Assembly: GCF_036345995.1 (NCBI RefSeq)
Contig: NZ_CP107796.1
Coordinates: 1,612,001-1,676,000, forward strand
Direction of reading: 5' to 3'
Origin: Streptomyces sp. NBC_00557
GTDB lineage: Bacteria > Actinomycetota > Actinomycetes > Streptomycetales > Streptomycetaceae
Length of the DNA: 64,000 bases
The notes under the pieces were generated by a model that ran no database searches, had not been told where the DNA came from, and saw nothing but the letters and a program-made list of their open reading frames with translations. Below, piece by piece: positions 8,412-15,999 of this stretch. Made by a program: the position numbers and the translations under genes. The number at the start of each line of letters is the position of its first letter. Within the stretch, counting starts at the first letter, position 1.

Positions 8412-8897
8412 ATGCTTGCTGAGACGTTGACGGCCCTGGCGGCGGCCGGGGGTGCTGCCGTGGTGCAGGCGGCGGGTACGGATGCGTGGTCCGGGTTCCG
8501 GCAGGGGATGGCGCGGCTGATCGGGCAGGGCGACCCCGAGCGGGAACGGGACGCGGCGCGGCAACTGGAGCGGACCGCGGCCCTTCTCGCGGCCGAGCAA
8601 GGCGACGACCAGGCCCGGATGCTGCGGCAGGTGGAGCAGAACGGCGTCTGGCGGGGGCGGTTGGAGTCCCTGCTGGAAACGCTGGACGACGCCCGGCGCC
8701 GGCAGGCGGCGGCCGATCTCCGGGCGCTCCTGCAGACGCACGCCGAGCCCGCGGGCGGAGCGTCCGCACCGGGCGGGGTGGCCGCGAACAGGGACGTCAC
8801 CATCCGCGCCGAGGCGCCCAACGGGGTGGCCACCGGCCTGAACTACGGAGGCTTCGTCTTCTCGGTCCCTCAACTGCCGGATCCGCACCAGGGCTGA
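8412..8897 (+). CDS. conserved small protein of unknown function, paired with a WD40 gene
   Basis: I do not recognise a named family. From ATG 8412 (GGAGGG at 8395-8400) it encodes 161 residues. The first ~35 residues are Ala/Gly-rich and weakly hydrophobic (LAETLTALAAAGGAAVVQAAG). A charged helical region follows (DPERERDAARQLERTAALLAAEQGD and on to about 110). It ends in a Gly/Asn-rich beta-type tail (RDVTIRAEAPNGVATGLNYG then FVFSVPQ). That tail resembles short beta-repeat or amyloid-like tails on actinobacterial adaptor proteins, and the downstream WD40 frame opens with a comparable segment (TFTINNTHIHATLPG). The pairing suggests the two proteins work together. An upstream in-frame ATG at 8358 is less likely because it lacks a ribosome binding site. 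Confidence 0.65.
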   Translation: MLAETLTALAAAGGAAVVQAAGTDAWSGFRQGMARLIGQGDPERERDAARQLERTAALLAAEQGDDQARMLRQVEQNGVWRGRLESLLETLDDARRRQAAADLRALLQTHAEPAGGASAPGGVAANRDVTIRAEAPNGVATGLNYGGFVFSVPQLPDPHQG

Positions 8898-8977
8898 GCG
8901 GACCGGCACGGACAAGCCCACCCTCCACCGCGGTCGACGGCGCCGACACGGCCGGTGCCGGTGGCATCGTCGATGGC

Positions 8978-10124
8978 TTGCGCACCTTCACCATCAACAA
9001 CACGCACATCCACGCGACTCTGCCCGGGAACTCCCCGGACAAGGAGAGGGAGAAGGGCGAGCCGGGTTCCTCCGGGGACCGGCAGCGCGCGGAGGGCGCG
9101 CTGGCCCGGAGCGTGCTCAGGAAGATCTGGGCGGAAGGCAGTTCCTTTCCGCTCGTGTCGTCCCGTCGCGATGCCGCACCGATCGTGTCGCTGGGGTTCC
9201 TCCACGACGACAGCCGTCTCGCGAGCTGCAGCGCATCAGGGACGGTACGGCTCTGGGAGTGCGCCGGCCTGCGCCAGTCGGGCGGTTCCATCGACGCTGC
9301 CGGGCGGGCGATGGCGCTGTCGCCGACGGAGAGGATCCTCGCCGTCGGCAGCACCCGCGGTTCCGGGGAGTGGAGCGTGGCGTTCTGGGACGTCGAGGCC
9401 TGGCAGCCGATCAGGGCGGTCCCGGTGCCCGGATCCGTGCAGGCGCTGGCGTACGCGCCGGACGGGCGCACGGTGGCGGTGCGGTCGGCGGGGGACGCGC
9501 GGGTGCACCTGGTGAGCCCTCTGACGGGAAAGCGCCTCAGAGCCCTCGGGCCCGAGCACGACGACGGCCCCCCCTTCTTCGGGAGGGCGTCCGCTGGTGG
9601 CCTTCTCGCCGGACGGGAGACTGGTGGCCACGACGAACCGGAGTGGCACCGGCGTCGTCTTCCTCGACTTCGTCACCGGGAAAGCGGTGGGACCGCCCCT
9701 GGTGGGCACCGTCCAGCACAGCAACGCCGTGGCGTCCTTCCTCTTCGGGGAGCGCCCGTTGAAATTCGAGGCACTGGCGTTCTCCCCCGACGGCCGGATC
9801 GCCGCCACCTGCGGCGGGGACAGAACCGTACGGCTGTGGGACCTCGAGCGGCGCGAACAGATCGCCGACCCTCTGACCGGTCACCGCAGGTCGGTCAATG
9901 CCGTGGCGTTCTCACCGGACGGGCGTCTCCTGGCCAGTGGCGGCAACGACAAGAAGGTGCTCCTCTGGGACGTCGCCCAGCACAAGCAGGCGGGTCCCGC
10001 GCTGACCGGTCATACCAAGCCGGTCGTCTCGGTGGCGTTCTCGTCCGACGACCGCGTGCTCGCCACGGGGAGCGCCGACAGGACCATCCGGGTCTGGATC
10101 GCTCCCCCGGCGTCCCGCCGGTGA
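8978..10124 (+). pseudogene. WD40-repeat protein, frameshifted in a C7 run
   Basis: Two frames together encode a beta-propeller. The first (from about 8978) gives LGFLHDDSRLASCSASGTVRLWE and further blades to about 9567. The second starts around 9580 and continues with VAFSPDGRLVATTN, then FSPDGRIAATCGGDRTVRLWD, SPDGRLLASGGNDKKVLLWD and SSDDRVLATGSADRTIRVW, ending at TGA 10124. The frame changes at a run of seven C (9568-9574); with six C the reading is continuous through PPSSGGRPLVAFSPDG. About seven blades are visible. The 5' end is also unclear: the only in-frame start near the beginning is TTG 8978. It could be a real null mutation, a slippage site or a sequencing error. WD40 propellers are usually protein-interaction or sensing platforms. 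Confidence 0.75.
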
Positions 10125-10720
10125 AAGGGCGGGACGCGGCGGCTGCCGTGCCCGGGTGGGCGTGGCTGGACGCCCGGGTGAGCGTGGCTAGAACAGCGCC
10201 GCCTCCGTTCGAAGTCCAGCAGGCGGCGTTTGCGGTCCAGGCCGCCGCCGTAGCCCGTGAGGTCGCCGTTCGCGCCGACGACGCGGTGGCAGGGGACGAT
10301 GATGCCGATCGGGTTGCGGCCGTTGGCGAGGCCGACCGCGCGGGACGCCTTGGGGTTGCCCAGGGCCTCGGCGAGTTCGCCGTAGCTGCGGGTCTCGCCG
10401 TAGGGGATGCGGGTCAGCTGGTCCCAGACCCGGCGCTGGAACGGCGTGCCGTGCAGGCGCAGTTCCAGGGTGAACTGCGTCAGCTCCCCCGCGAAGTAGG
10501 CCGACAGCTGCTCCTCGGCCTCGGCGAAGGGCGTGTCGTCGCGGCTGCCGAAGGTCTCCTCGGGCGGCCGGTGGCGCTGGTCGGTCATGTACAGGCCGCA
10601 GAGGGCGCCGTCGTCGTCCGCGACGAGCGTCAGCGGGCCGTAGGGGCTGTCGACGACGGTGTGCCGCTTCTTCGAGGCATCCATGATCTCATCCGTGATC
10701 GCGTCCGTGATCGCATCCAT
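10010..10720 (-). CDS. ogt: methylated-DNA-protein cysteine methyltransferase (probable 3' frameshift)
   Basis: Suicidal repair of O6-alkylguanine by transfer of the alkyl group to cysteine. The active-site PCHR (Cys144) lies in NPIGIIVPCHRVVGANGDL, preceded by the DNA-binding helix ASRAVGLANG. AAGGA lies 11 nt before ATG 10720, beside the alkA stop codon, so it is translated with that gene. The N-terminus is built from three 12-bp repeats (MDAI/TDAI/TDEI), with a second ATG at 10684. After LLDFER the frame runs on for about 60 unrelated residues and overlaps the WD40 3' end. Adding one G near 10205 would give EAALF and a TAG at 10188-10190, the normal family end. A one-base deletion or sequencing error is therefore likely. 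Confidence 0.85.
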   Translation of the reverse strand: MDAITDAITDEIMDASKKRHTVVDSPYGPLTLVADDDGALCGLYMTDQRHRPPEETFGSRDDTPFAEAEEQLSAYFAGELTQFTLELRLHGTPFQRRVWDQLTRIPYGETRSYGELAEALGNPKASRAVGLANGRNPIGIIVPCHRVVGANGDLTGYGGGLDRKRRLLDFERRRRCSSHAHPGVQPRPPGHGSRRVPPFHRRDAGGAIQTRMVLSALPVASTRSSDENATETTGLV

Positions 10721-10734
10721 GTTCGGGAACGTCC

Positions 10735-12213
10735 TTACACCGGAAGGAAGTTGATGGGGTGGCCGTCGGTCGCCCAGAGGTACTGCACGGCGTACGCCCG
10801 CCAGGGCCGCCACGCCTCGGCACGGGCGGTGAGCGCGGCCGGGGTGGCGGGCAGGCCCAGCTCCGCCGCCGCACGCCGGATGCCGAGGTCGGTGGGGAGG
10901 AAGGCGTCGGGGTCGCCGAGGGCCCGCATCGCTATGACGTCGGCGGTCCAGGGACCGAAGCCGGGCAGGGAGAGCAGCCGGGCCCGGGCCTCGGCCCAGT
11001 CGGACTCGACGCCCAACTGCAGGGTGCCCTCGGCCAGTTCGCGGACGAGCGTGGTGAAGGTGGTGCGCCGGGTGCGGGGCATCGCCAGGGTCTCCGGATC
11101 GACGGCGGCGAGGGCCTCCGGGGACGGGAAGAGGTGGGTGAGGCCGCCCTCGGGGTCGTCGAGGGGCTTGCCGTGCGCCGTGACCAGGCGGGCGGCGTGG
11201 GTGCGGGCGGCGGCCGTGGACACCTGCTGCCCGAGGACGGCGCGGACGGCGAACTCGGCCTCGTCGACCGTGCGCGGCACCCGGCGTCCGGGCGCCTTGT
11301 CCACCAGCGGCGCGAGCAGCGGGTCGGTGCGCAGATGGTCGTCCACCGCGACCGGATCGGCGTCCAGGTCGAGCATGCGGCGGCACCGGCTGATGGCCAC
11401 GGGCAGGTCGCGCAGATCGCTGAGGGTGAGGCGGCAGGCGATGTGGTCGGGGCGGGGGGTGAGGGAGGCGGTCCCGTGGCCGTACGGCAGGCGCAGCGTG
11501 CGCCGGTAGGCGCCGTCCCGCCATTCCTCGACACCGGGTACGGCCGTGGCGGCGAGGTGCCCGAAGAGGTTGGACGGATTGAGCGGGGCGCGGAAGGGCA
11601 GCCTCAGGCCGATCCCGGCCGGAGTGCCGACGCCGGACCGGGGCGCGCGGGCGCGCAGTTCGCTCGGGGTCAGGGCGAAGACCTCGCGGACGGTGTCGTT
11701 GAAGGCGCGGACGGAGGCGAAACCGGCCGCGAAGGCGATCTCCGCCATGGGCAGGGCGGTGGTCTCGATGAGCAGCCTCGCGGTCTGGGCGCGCTGGGCG
11801 CGGGCGAGGGCCAGGGGGCCGGCACCGAGTTCGGCGAGCAGCTGCCGCTCGACCTGGCGGGCGCTGTAACCGAGCCGGGAGGCGAGTCCGGGCACGCCCT
11901 CGCGGTCCACGACCCCGTCGGCGATGAGCCGCATGGCGCGGGCGACCAGGTCGGCGCGGTGGTTCCACTCCGGGGAGCCAGGGCTGGTGTCCGGGCGGCA
12001 GCGCTTGCAGGCACGGAACCCGGCCTGCTGGCAGGCGGCCGCGCTCGGGTAGAACGTCATGTTCTCGGGCTTGGGCGGGACGACGGGACAGCTGGGGCGG
12101 CAGTAGATCCGGGTGGTCAGGACGGCCGTGAAGAACCATCCGTCGAACCGGGCGTCCTTGGACTGCACGGCCCGTACGCAGTGCTCCCGGTCGAGGTGCG
12201 TCGCTGTCTGCAT
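10735..12213 (-). CDS. alkA: bifunctional Ada-type transcriptional regulator / AlkA 3-methyladenine DNA glycosylase
   Basis: A 492-residue fusion. Residues 1-80 are the Ada zinc/methyl-acceptor domain with Cys38, Cys42, Cys69 and Cys72 at the classical Ada positions (YCRPSCP then CKRC); Cys38 is the methylphosphotriester acceptor. Residues ~85-190 form an AraC-type double HTH (AEIAFAAGFASVRAFNDTVREVF). The C-terminal part is AlkA: FRAPLNPSNLF... and the HhH-GPD block LPGFGPWTADVIAMRALGD with the catalytic Asp in FLPTDLG. It excises alkylated bases and probably self-induces on methylation. The start is ATG 12213; the frame is open further upstream without homology. ogt follows after 14 bp, forming an adaptive-response operon. 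Confidence 0.93.
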   Translation of the reverse strand: MQTATHLDREHCVRAVQSKDARFDGWFFTAVLTTRIYCRPSCPVVPPKPENMTFYPSAAACQQAGFRACKRCRPDTSPGSPEWNHRADLVARAMRLIADGVVDREGVPGLASRLGYSARQVERQLLAELGAGPLALARAQRAQTARLLIETTALPMAEIAFAAGFASVRAFNDTVREVFALTPSELRARAPRSGVGTPAGIGLRLPFRAPLNPSNLFGHLAATAVPGVEEWRDGAYRRTLRLPYGHGTASLTPRPDHIACRLTLSDLRDLPVAISRCRRMLDLDADPVAVDDHLRTDPLLAPLVDKAPGRRVPRTVDEAEFAVRAVLGQQVSTAAARTHAARLVTAHGKPLDDPEGGLTHLFPSPEALAAVDPETLAMPRTRRTTFTTLVRELAEGTLQLGVESDWAEARARLLSLPGFGPWTADVIAMRALGDPDAFLPTDLGIRRAAAELGLPATPAALTARAEAWRPWRAYAVQYLWATDGHPINFLPV

Positions 12214-12603
12214 GGGTCCAGCATCGGCCGGGCGGCCCCTCCTGTGCTGGCGGAAATCCGACATCAGCGTCCGCCGGCCTGCCGGACTTGCGTTCCACCA
12301 ACGGCCTTGGCCACCCCGCGCCGCTCGGGGCCGTAGCGCTGGGCGGGCGCGTGCAGGAAGCATGGTCCACACAAACAGGGATGATCATCGCAAAGAGGTG
12401 GAAAAACTCGCGTCTAAGCACGATCAACAGCCCATGGTCCTCCGCGTCCCGGACACGACCGGAGCCCAAGCTGGATGAGCGGGGGACGGCTCGCCGCCCC
12501 ACGGCAGCGCCGTCCGCCGCACCGGCCGGGCCCAACAGCAGGCCCTGCCGGGGCGCCCGGGGCACGACACAATCGTGCGCTCCGCGCACGGCGTGAACCG
12601 CAC

Positions 12604-12648
12604 CGGCTCGTGCTCGGACAAGGCGTGGACCGACCCGAGCACGAGCCG
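12604..12648. terminator. 14-bp perfect inverted repeat
   Basis: CGGCTCGTGCTCGG (12604-12617) pairs perfectly with CCGAGCACGAGCCG (12635-12648) around a 17-nt loop. No gene ends next to it, so it may be the terminator of a lost gene or a structured regulatory element. Confidence 0.5.
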
Positions 12649-12660
12649 CACGCTGTCCGC

Positions 12661-12790
12661 GCGTGCCGCTCGCACCTTTTGGATTCGGGTGCCGCTCCCC
12701 GGCCATGACCCGCGTACCGCCCGCACCTTCCGGACCCGGGTGCCGCCCGTCCGCCATGGACCCACGTGCCGCTCCCCGGTCGCGGGCCGC
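12661..12790. repeat. Degenerate ~51-bp tandem repeat
   Basis: Unit 1 (12661-12711) and unit 2 (12712-12763) share GCGT.CCGC.CGCACCTT..GGA and CGGGTGCCGC in the same order, and a third, truncated copy starts at 12764 (ACGTGCCGCTCCCCGG). Each full unit ends in CCATG(G)ACCC. No coding assignment. Confidence 0.7.
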
Positions 12791-12897
12791 GTGTCGTCGG
12801 CCGGTTATGGACCGGTCGCACGCACCGGGTTTGGCACTGGTGACCGGACCACGAGCCCGGCAGGGTGGAGCTCCCGAACTCGAGGAGGTCCCCGACC

Positions 12898-13599
12898 ATG
12901 CGATTCCGGCACGCGGACACCATCTGGGCCGCGTTCCCCGAACTGGCCTGCGGCGCGCTGTACGCCACCGGCGTCGACGCCCGTGTGGACACCGGCCCGC
13001 GCGCCGCGCCGTACACCGCCCGCGCCCTGGCCCGGCTGGCCGGCGCCACCGAGGGCGAGTTCCCCGAAGTGCTGGCTTGGCGGCGGACGTTCAGCCGGCT
13101 GGGGGTGAAGCCGACGCAGTACCGGTGCGCCTCGGAGTCGCTGCTGCGGCGGCTGCGGAAGGAAGGCGCGCTGCCCCGCATCCACCCGCTGGTCGACCTG
13201 TGCAACGCGTTGTCGGTGGCGTACGCGGTCCCGGTGGCGGTCCTCGACGTCGACCGGATCACCGGGCCGCTGCTGGAGGTGCGGCCCGCCGCGGGCGACG
13301 AGACGTACACGGCGTTCGGCGGAGGCGTCGAGCATCCCGCACCCGGCGAGGTCACGTTCGCCGACTCCGCGGGACGCGCGCACGCCCGGCGCTGGACCCA
13401 CCGGCAGAGCGGCCACTCGGCGGTCGGGGAGCACACCGGCCGGGTGCTGGTGGTGGCGGAGGCCATGCACGACGGCGGCGCGGAGACCGTGCCCGAGCTG
13501 CTGAAGGCGGTCGAGGAGGAGGTGGCGGCGCACTGGGGGTCCGTCACGGAACAGGCCGTCCTCACCCGGGCGGCTCCGGACTTCGTCTTCGGCGGCTGA
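12898..13599 (+). CDS. B3/B4 tRNA-binding (PheRS beta-like) domain protein
   Basis: A 233-residue stand-alone B3/B4 domain, the fold found in the editing region of phenylalanyl-tRNA synthetase beta. Recognisable blocks are EVLAWRRTFSRLGVKPTQYR, CASESLLRRLRKEG, HPLVDLCNALSVAYAVPVAV and the C-terminal GRVLVVAEAMHDGG. Free-standing members are widespread in actinobacteria; a trans-editing or amino-acid binding role is often suggested but not established. The start ATG 12898 has GAGGAGG nine bases upstream. The MocR gene begins 18 bp downstream. A truncated paralogue lies at 20443-20990, so the genome once had two copies in this neighbourhood. Confidence 0.85.
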   Translation: MRFRHADTIWAAFPELACGALYATGVDARVDTGPRAAPYTARALARLAGATEGEFPEVLAWRRTFSRLGVKPTQYRCASESLLRRLRKEGALPRIHPLVDLCNALSVAYAVPVAVLDVDRITGPLLEVRPAAGDETYTAFGGGVEHPAPGEVTFADSAGRAHARRWTHRQSGHSAVGEHTGRVLVVAEAMHDGGAETVPELLKAVEEEVAAHWGSVTEQAVLTRAAPDFVFGG

Positions 13600-13617
13600 T
13601 CACCCGCGGATGACACC

Positions 13618-15459
13618 ATGAGAACGGTGGACGAGGAGCGAGGGGCACCCGGCGCGGGGCGTGAACTGCCGGGCCGCGGCTCGGACTTCCTGCAACTGGC
13701 GGCCGGTGACGTGCCGGCCGGCGGGAAGGCCGAGTGGCTGGCGGGGCGGCTGCGGCAGGCCATAGCGGACGGCCGCCTCGCGGTGGGCAGCCGGCTGCCG
13801 CCCACCCGGGTGCTGGCCGCGGAGCTGCGGGTCTCACGCGGGGTGATCACCGAGGCCTACCGCCGGCTCGCCGAGGACGGTCACCTGGAGGGCCGCCGCC
13901 GCGGGGGCACGGTGGTGGTGGCGGCACCGTTCGCTTCGGGGGGCGGGGGTGTCCGCGGGGACGTACCGAAGGGCACGACCGTGCCTCGTGCCGACGGCAC
14001 TGCGAGCGGCGGGGCGCCGGGGAAACCTCGGCACGGCACGCAGGGCGGCCCCCTCGACCACCTCTCCCGAAGCGGCAGTCCCGGCACGCCCGGGCTGCCG
14101 GGCGCGCACGCGACGGGCACCGCACCGCCGCGAGCACCGCGCACCCGCACGCCCGGAAACACGCCACCCGGCACCTCGGCCGCCCGCGGGCCCGGAAGCG
14201 TACCGCCGGGCTCGTCGGACGCGCCGTCGTACGGCGGGTCGGCCACCTCCCCGCCCGCTCGCCCGTCCCGGTACCTCCCCCCAGGCGCCCCCGTCTCCCC
14301 CGTCTCCCCGGCCTCCCCCGCTTCGCCCTTCTCCCGCACCCCCGGTCCCGATGTCTTCGACATGCTGCGGGAGGCGCCGGCCGGTGTGGATCTCACGCCC
14401 GGGCGGCCGGATCTGGCCGCGTTCCCGCGGACCGCCTGGCTGCGGGCCGAGCGTGCCGTGCTCGCGGAACTGTCCGCGGAGCACTTCGGCTACGGCGACC
14501 CGCGGGGTGCTCCCGCGCTGCGGCGGGCCGTCGCCGGGTGGCTGGCGCGGATGCGGGGCGTGCGGGTGGAGCCGGACGAGGTGCTGATCGTCGCCGGCAC
14601 CGCCCAGGCGCTCACGCTGCTGCGCCAGGTGCTGCGGGCGGACGGCGTCGACGCGGTGGCGGTGGAGGACCCGGGCTCGCTCGGCGGCCGGCAGCATCTG
14701 CGCAACGGCGGCCTGGACACCCCGCCGGTACCGGTCGACGAGGACGGGGTGCGGGTGGACGCGCTGCGGGCGACCGGCGCCCGTGTTGTGCTGCTCACGC
14801 CGGCCCACCAGTTCCCGACCGGGGTGGTCACCAGCGGCGAGCGGCGGCGGGAGCTGCTGGGATGGGCCGCGGACGGCGGGCTGATCCTGGAGGACGACTA
14901 CGACGCCGAGCACCGGTACGACCGGCCGCCGGTCCCCGCGCTGCGGGCGCTGCTGGCCGACCGGGTGTGCTACATGGGCAGCGTGTCGAAGCTGCTCGCG
15001 CCGGCGCTGCGGATCGGCTGGCTGGTGGCCCCGGCCCGGTATCGCGAGGAGCTGGTCGACGCCAAGCGGTTCGACGACCTGGGCAACGCGGTGCTGCCGC
15101 AACTGGTGCTCGCCCGGCTGATGGAGTCCGGCGGCCTGGAGCGGCAGTTGCGGCTGTTGCGGCGCCGGCACCGCGACCGCCGGGACGCCATGATCGCGGC
15201 CCTCGCCGAGCATCTGCCCGGCGGCACCGTGCACGGCGCCGCCGCGGGCCTGCATCTGACGGTGACGTACCCGGCCGACGTGCCCGACACGGAGGTCGCC
15301 GCGGCCGCGCTGGCCCACGGCGTGAAGTGCCAACCGCTGTCCTGGCACCGGCAGTTGCCCGGCCCTCCCGGACTCGTCCTCGGCTACGCGGCCACCGCGC
15401 CGGGAGCCGTCGCCGAGGGCGTGGCCCTGCTCGGCCGGGTCCTGCGCGAACTGGCCTGA
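13618..15459 (+). CDS. MocR/PdxR-type GntR regulator with aminotransferase-like domain
   Basis: A 613-residue fusion. Residues ~37-107 are a GntR winged helix (LRQAIADGRLAVGSRLPPTR then LRVSRGVITEAYRRLAEDG). Residues ~243-613 are a type I aminotransferase-like PLP domain; the Schiff-base Lys458 sits in YMGSVSKLLAPALRIGW and EDDYDAEHRYD precedes it. Such proteins regulate PLP, GABA or amino-acid metabolism genes and autoregulate. The unusual part is the linker of about 135 residues, almost entirely Pro, Gly, Ser, Thr and Arg, much longer than the typical few tens of residues. The start ATG 13618 is 18 bp after the B3/B4 gene and in the same direction, so the two may share a transcript. Confidence 0.9.
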   Translation: MRTVDEERGAPGAGRELPGRGSDFLQLAAGDVPAGGKAEWLAGRLRQAIADGRLAVGSRLPPTRVLAAELRVSRGVITEAYRRLAEDGHLEGRRRGGTVVVAAPFASGGGGVRGDVPKGTTVPRADGTASGGAPGKPRHGTQGGPLDHLSRSGSPGTPGLPGAHATGTAPPRAPRTRTPGNTPPGTSAARGPGSVPPGSSDAPSYGGSATSPPARPSRYLPPGAPVSPVSPASPASPFSRTPGPDVFDMLREAPAGVDLTPGRPDLAAFPRTAWLRAERAVLAELSAEHFGYGDPRGAPALRRAVAGWLARMRGVRVEPDEVLIVAGTAQALTLLRQVLRADGVDAVAVEDPGSLGGRQHLRNGGLDTPPVPVDEDGVRVDALRATGARVVLLTPAHQFPTGVVTSGERRRELLGWAADGGLILEDDYDAEHRYDRPPVPALRALLADRVCYMGSVSKLLAPALRIGWLVAPARYREELVDAKRFDDLGNAVLPQLVLARLMESGGLERQLRLLRRRHRDRRDAMIAALAEHLPGGTVHGAAAGLHLTVTYPADVPDTEVAAAALAHGVKCQPLSWHRQLPGPPGLVLGYAATAPGAVAEGVALLGRVLRELA

Positions 15460-15483
15460 CCATCCGGGGAAGACCGACTGCGT

Positions 15484-15999
15484 CTACTGCCGGCCGACTT
15501 GGCGGGCGAACGCGTCGTACGCCCGCTGGTCGAAGAGGACGAAGCGCACCTCTTCGACCGACGTGTCCGTGCCGCGCACCGTCTCCACGGCGATCCGGGC
15601 CGCGTCGTCCATCGGCCAGCGGTACACGCCGGTGGAGACGGCCGGGAACGCGACCGTGCGGGCGCCGAGTTCGTCGGCGACCTTCAGGGACTCGCGGTAG
15701 CAGGAGGCGAGCAGGCCGGAGCGGTCCTCGCTCCCGCTGAAGACCGGGCCCACGGTGTGGATGACCCAGCGGGCGTCGAGATCGCCCGCCGTCGTGGCCA
15801 CCGCCTGTCCGGTGGGCAGGCCCTTGCCGTACCGGGAGGCGCGCAGGGCGCGGCACTCCTCGAGGATGGCGGGGCCGCCGCGCCGGTGGATCGCGCCGTC
15901 GACGCCACCGCCGCCGAGGAGGGAGGAGTTGGCCGCGTTGACGATCGCGTCGGCGCTCTCCCGCGTGATGTCTCCCTGGACGAGGGTGATGGTGGTCAT
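15484..15999 (-). CDS. macrodomain O-acetyl-ADP-ribose deacetylase family protein
   Basis: A 171-residue stand-alone macrodomain of the YmdB/MacroD type. Diagnostic blocks are [20 protein letters not shown] (8-26), [16 protein letters not shown] (28-42) and the C-terminal [19 protein letters not shown] loop. The family hydrolyses O-acetyl-ADP-ribose, the sirtuin product, and removes ADP-ribose from acidic residues. Its ATG (15999) overlaps the stop of the upstream FAD oxidoreductase gene by 4 nt (ATGA), so it is co-translated with that gene. A sirtuin, an ADP-ribosylglycohydrolase and a Nudix hydrolase are encoded 7-10 kb upstream in the window. Confidence 0.92.
   Translation of the reverse strand: MTTITLVQGDITRESADAIVNAANSSLLGGGGVDGAIHRRGGPAILEECRALRASRYGKGLPTGQAVATTAGDLDARWVIHTVGPVFSGSEDRSGLLASCYRESLKVADELGARTVAFPAVSTGVYRWPMDDAARIAVETVRGTDTSVEEVRFVLFDQRAYDAFARQVGRQ

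Larger units (their letters stand above)
12214..12897. other. 684-bp region without a recognisable gene
   Basis: Open frames here are GC-driven shadows without family motifs. The stretch contains a 14-bp perfect hairpin (12604-12648) and about 2.5 copies of a degenerate 51-bp repeat (12661-12790), and must also hold the promoters for the ada-alkA operon and the B3/B4 gene. Confidence 0.6.

Noticed and set aside
8486..11509. A 1007-residue plus-strand frame from the small unknown gene through ogt/alkA
   Set aside because: Only about 8978-9567 of it encodes WD40 sequence; the remainder is antisense or out of frame with recognised genes.
12414..13850. A 478-residue minus-strand frame opposite the B3/B4 gene
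   Set aside because: The B3/B4 protein on the plus strand is well supported; the minus frame has Ser/Arg/Ala-rich shadow composition.
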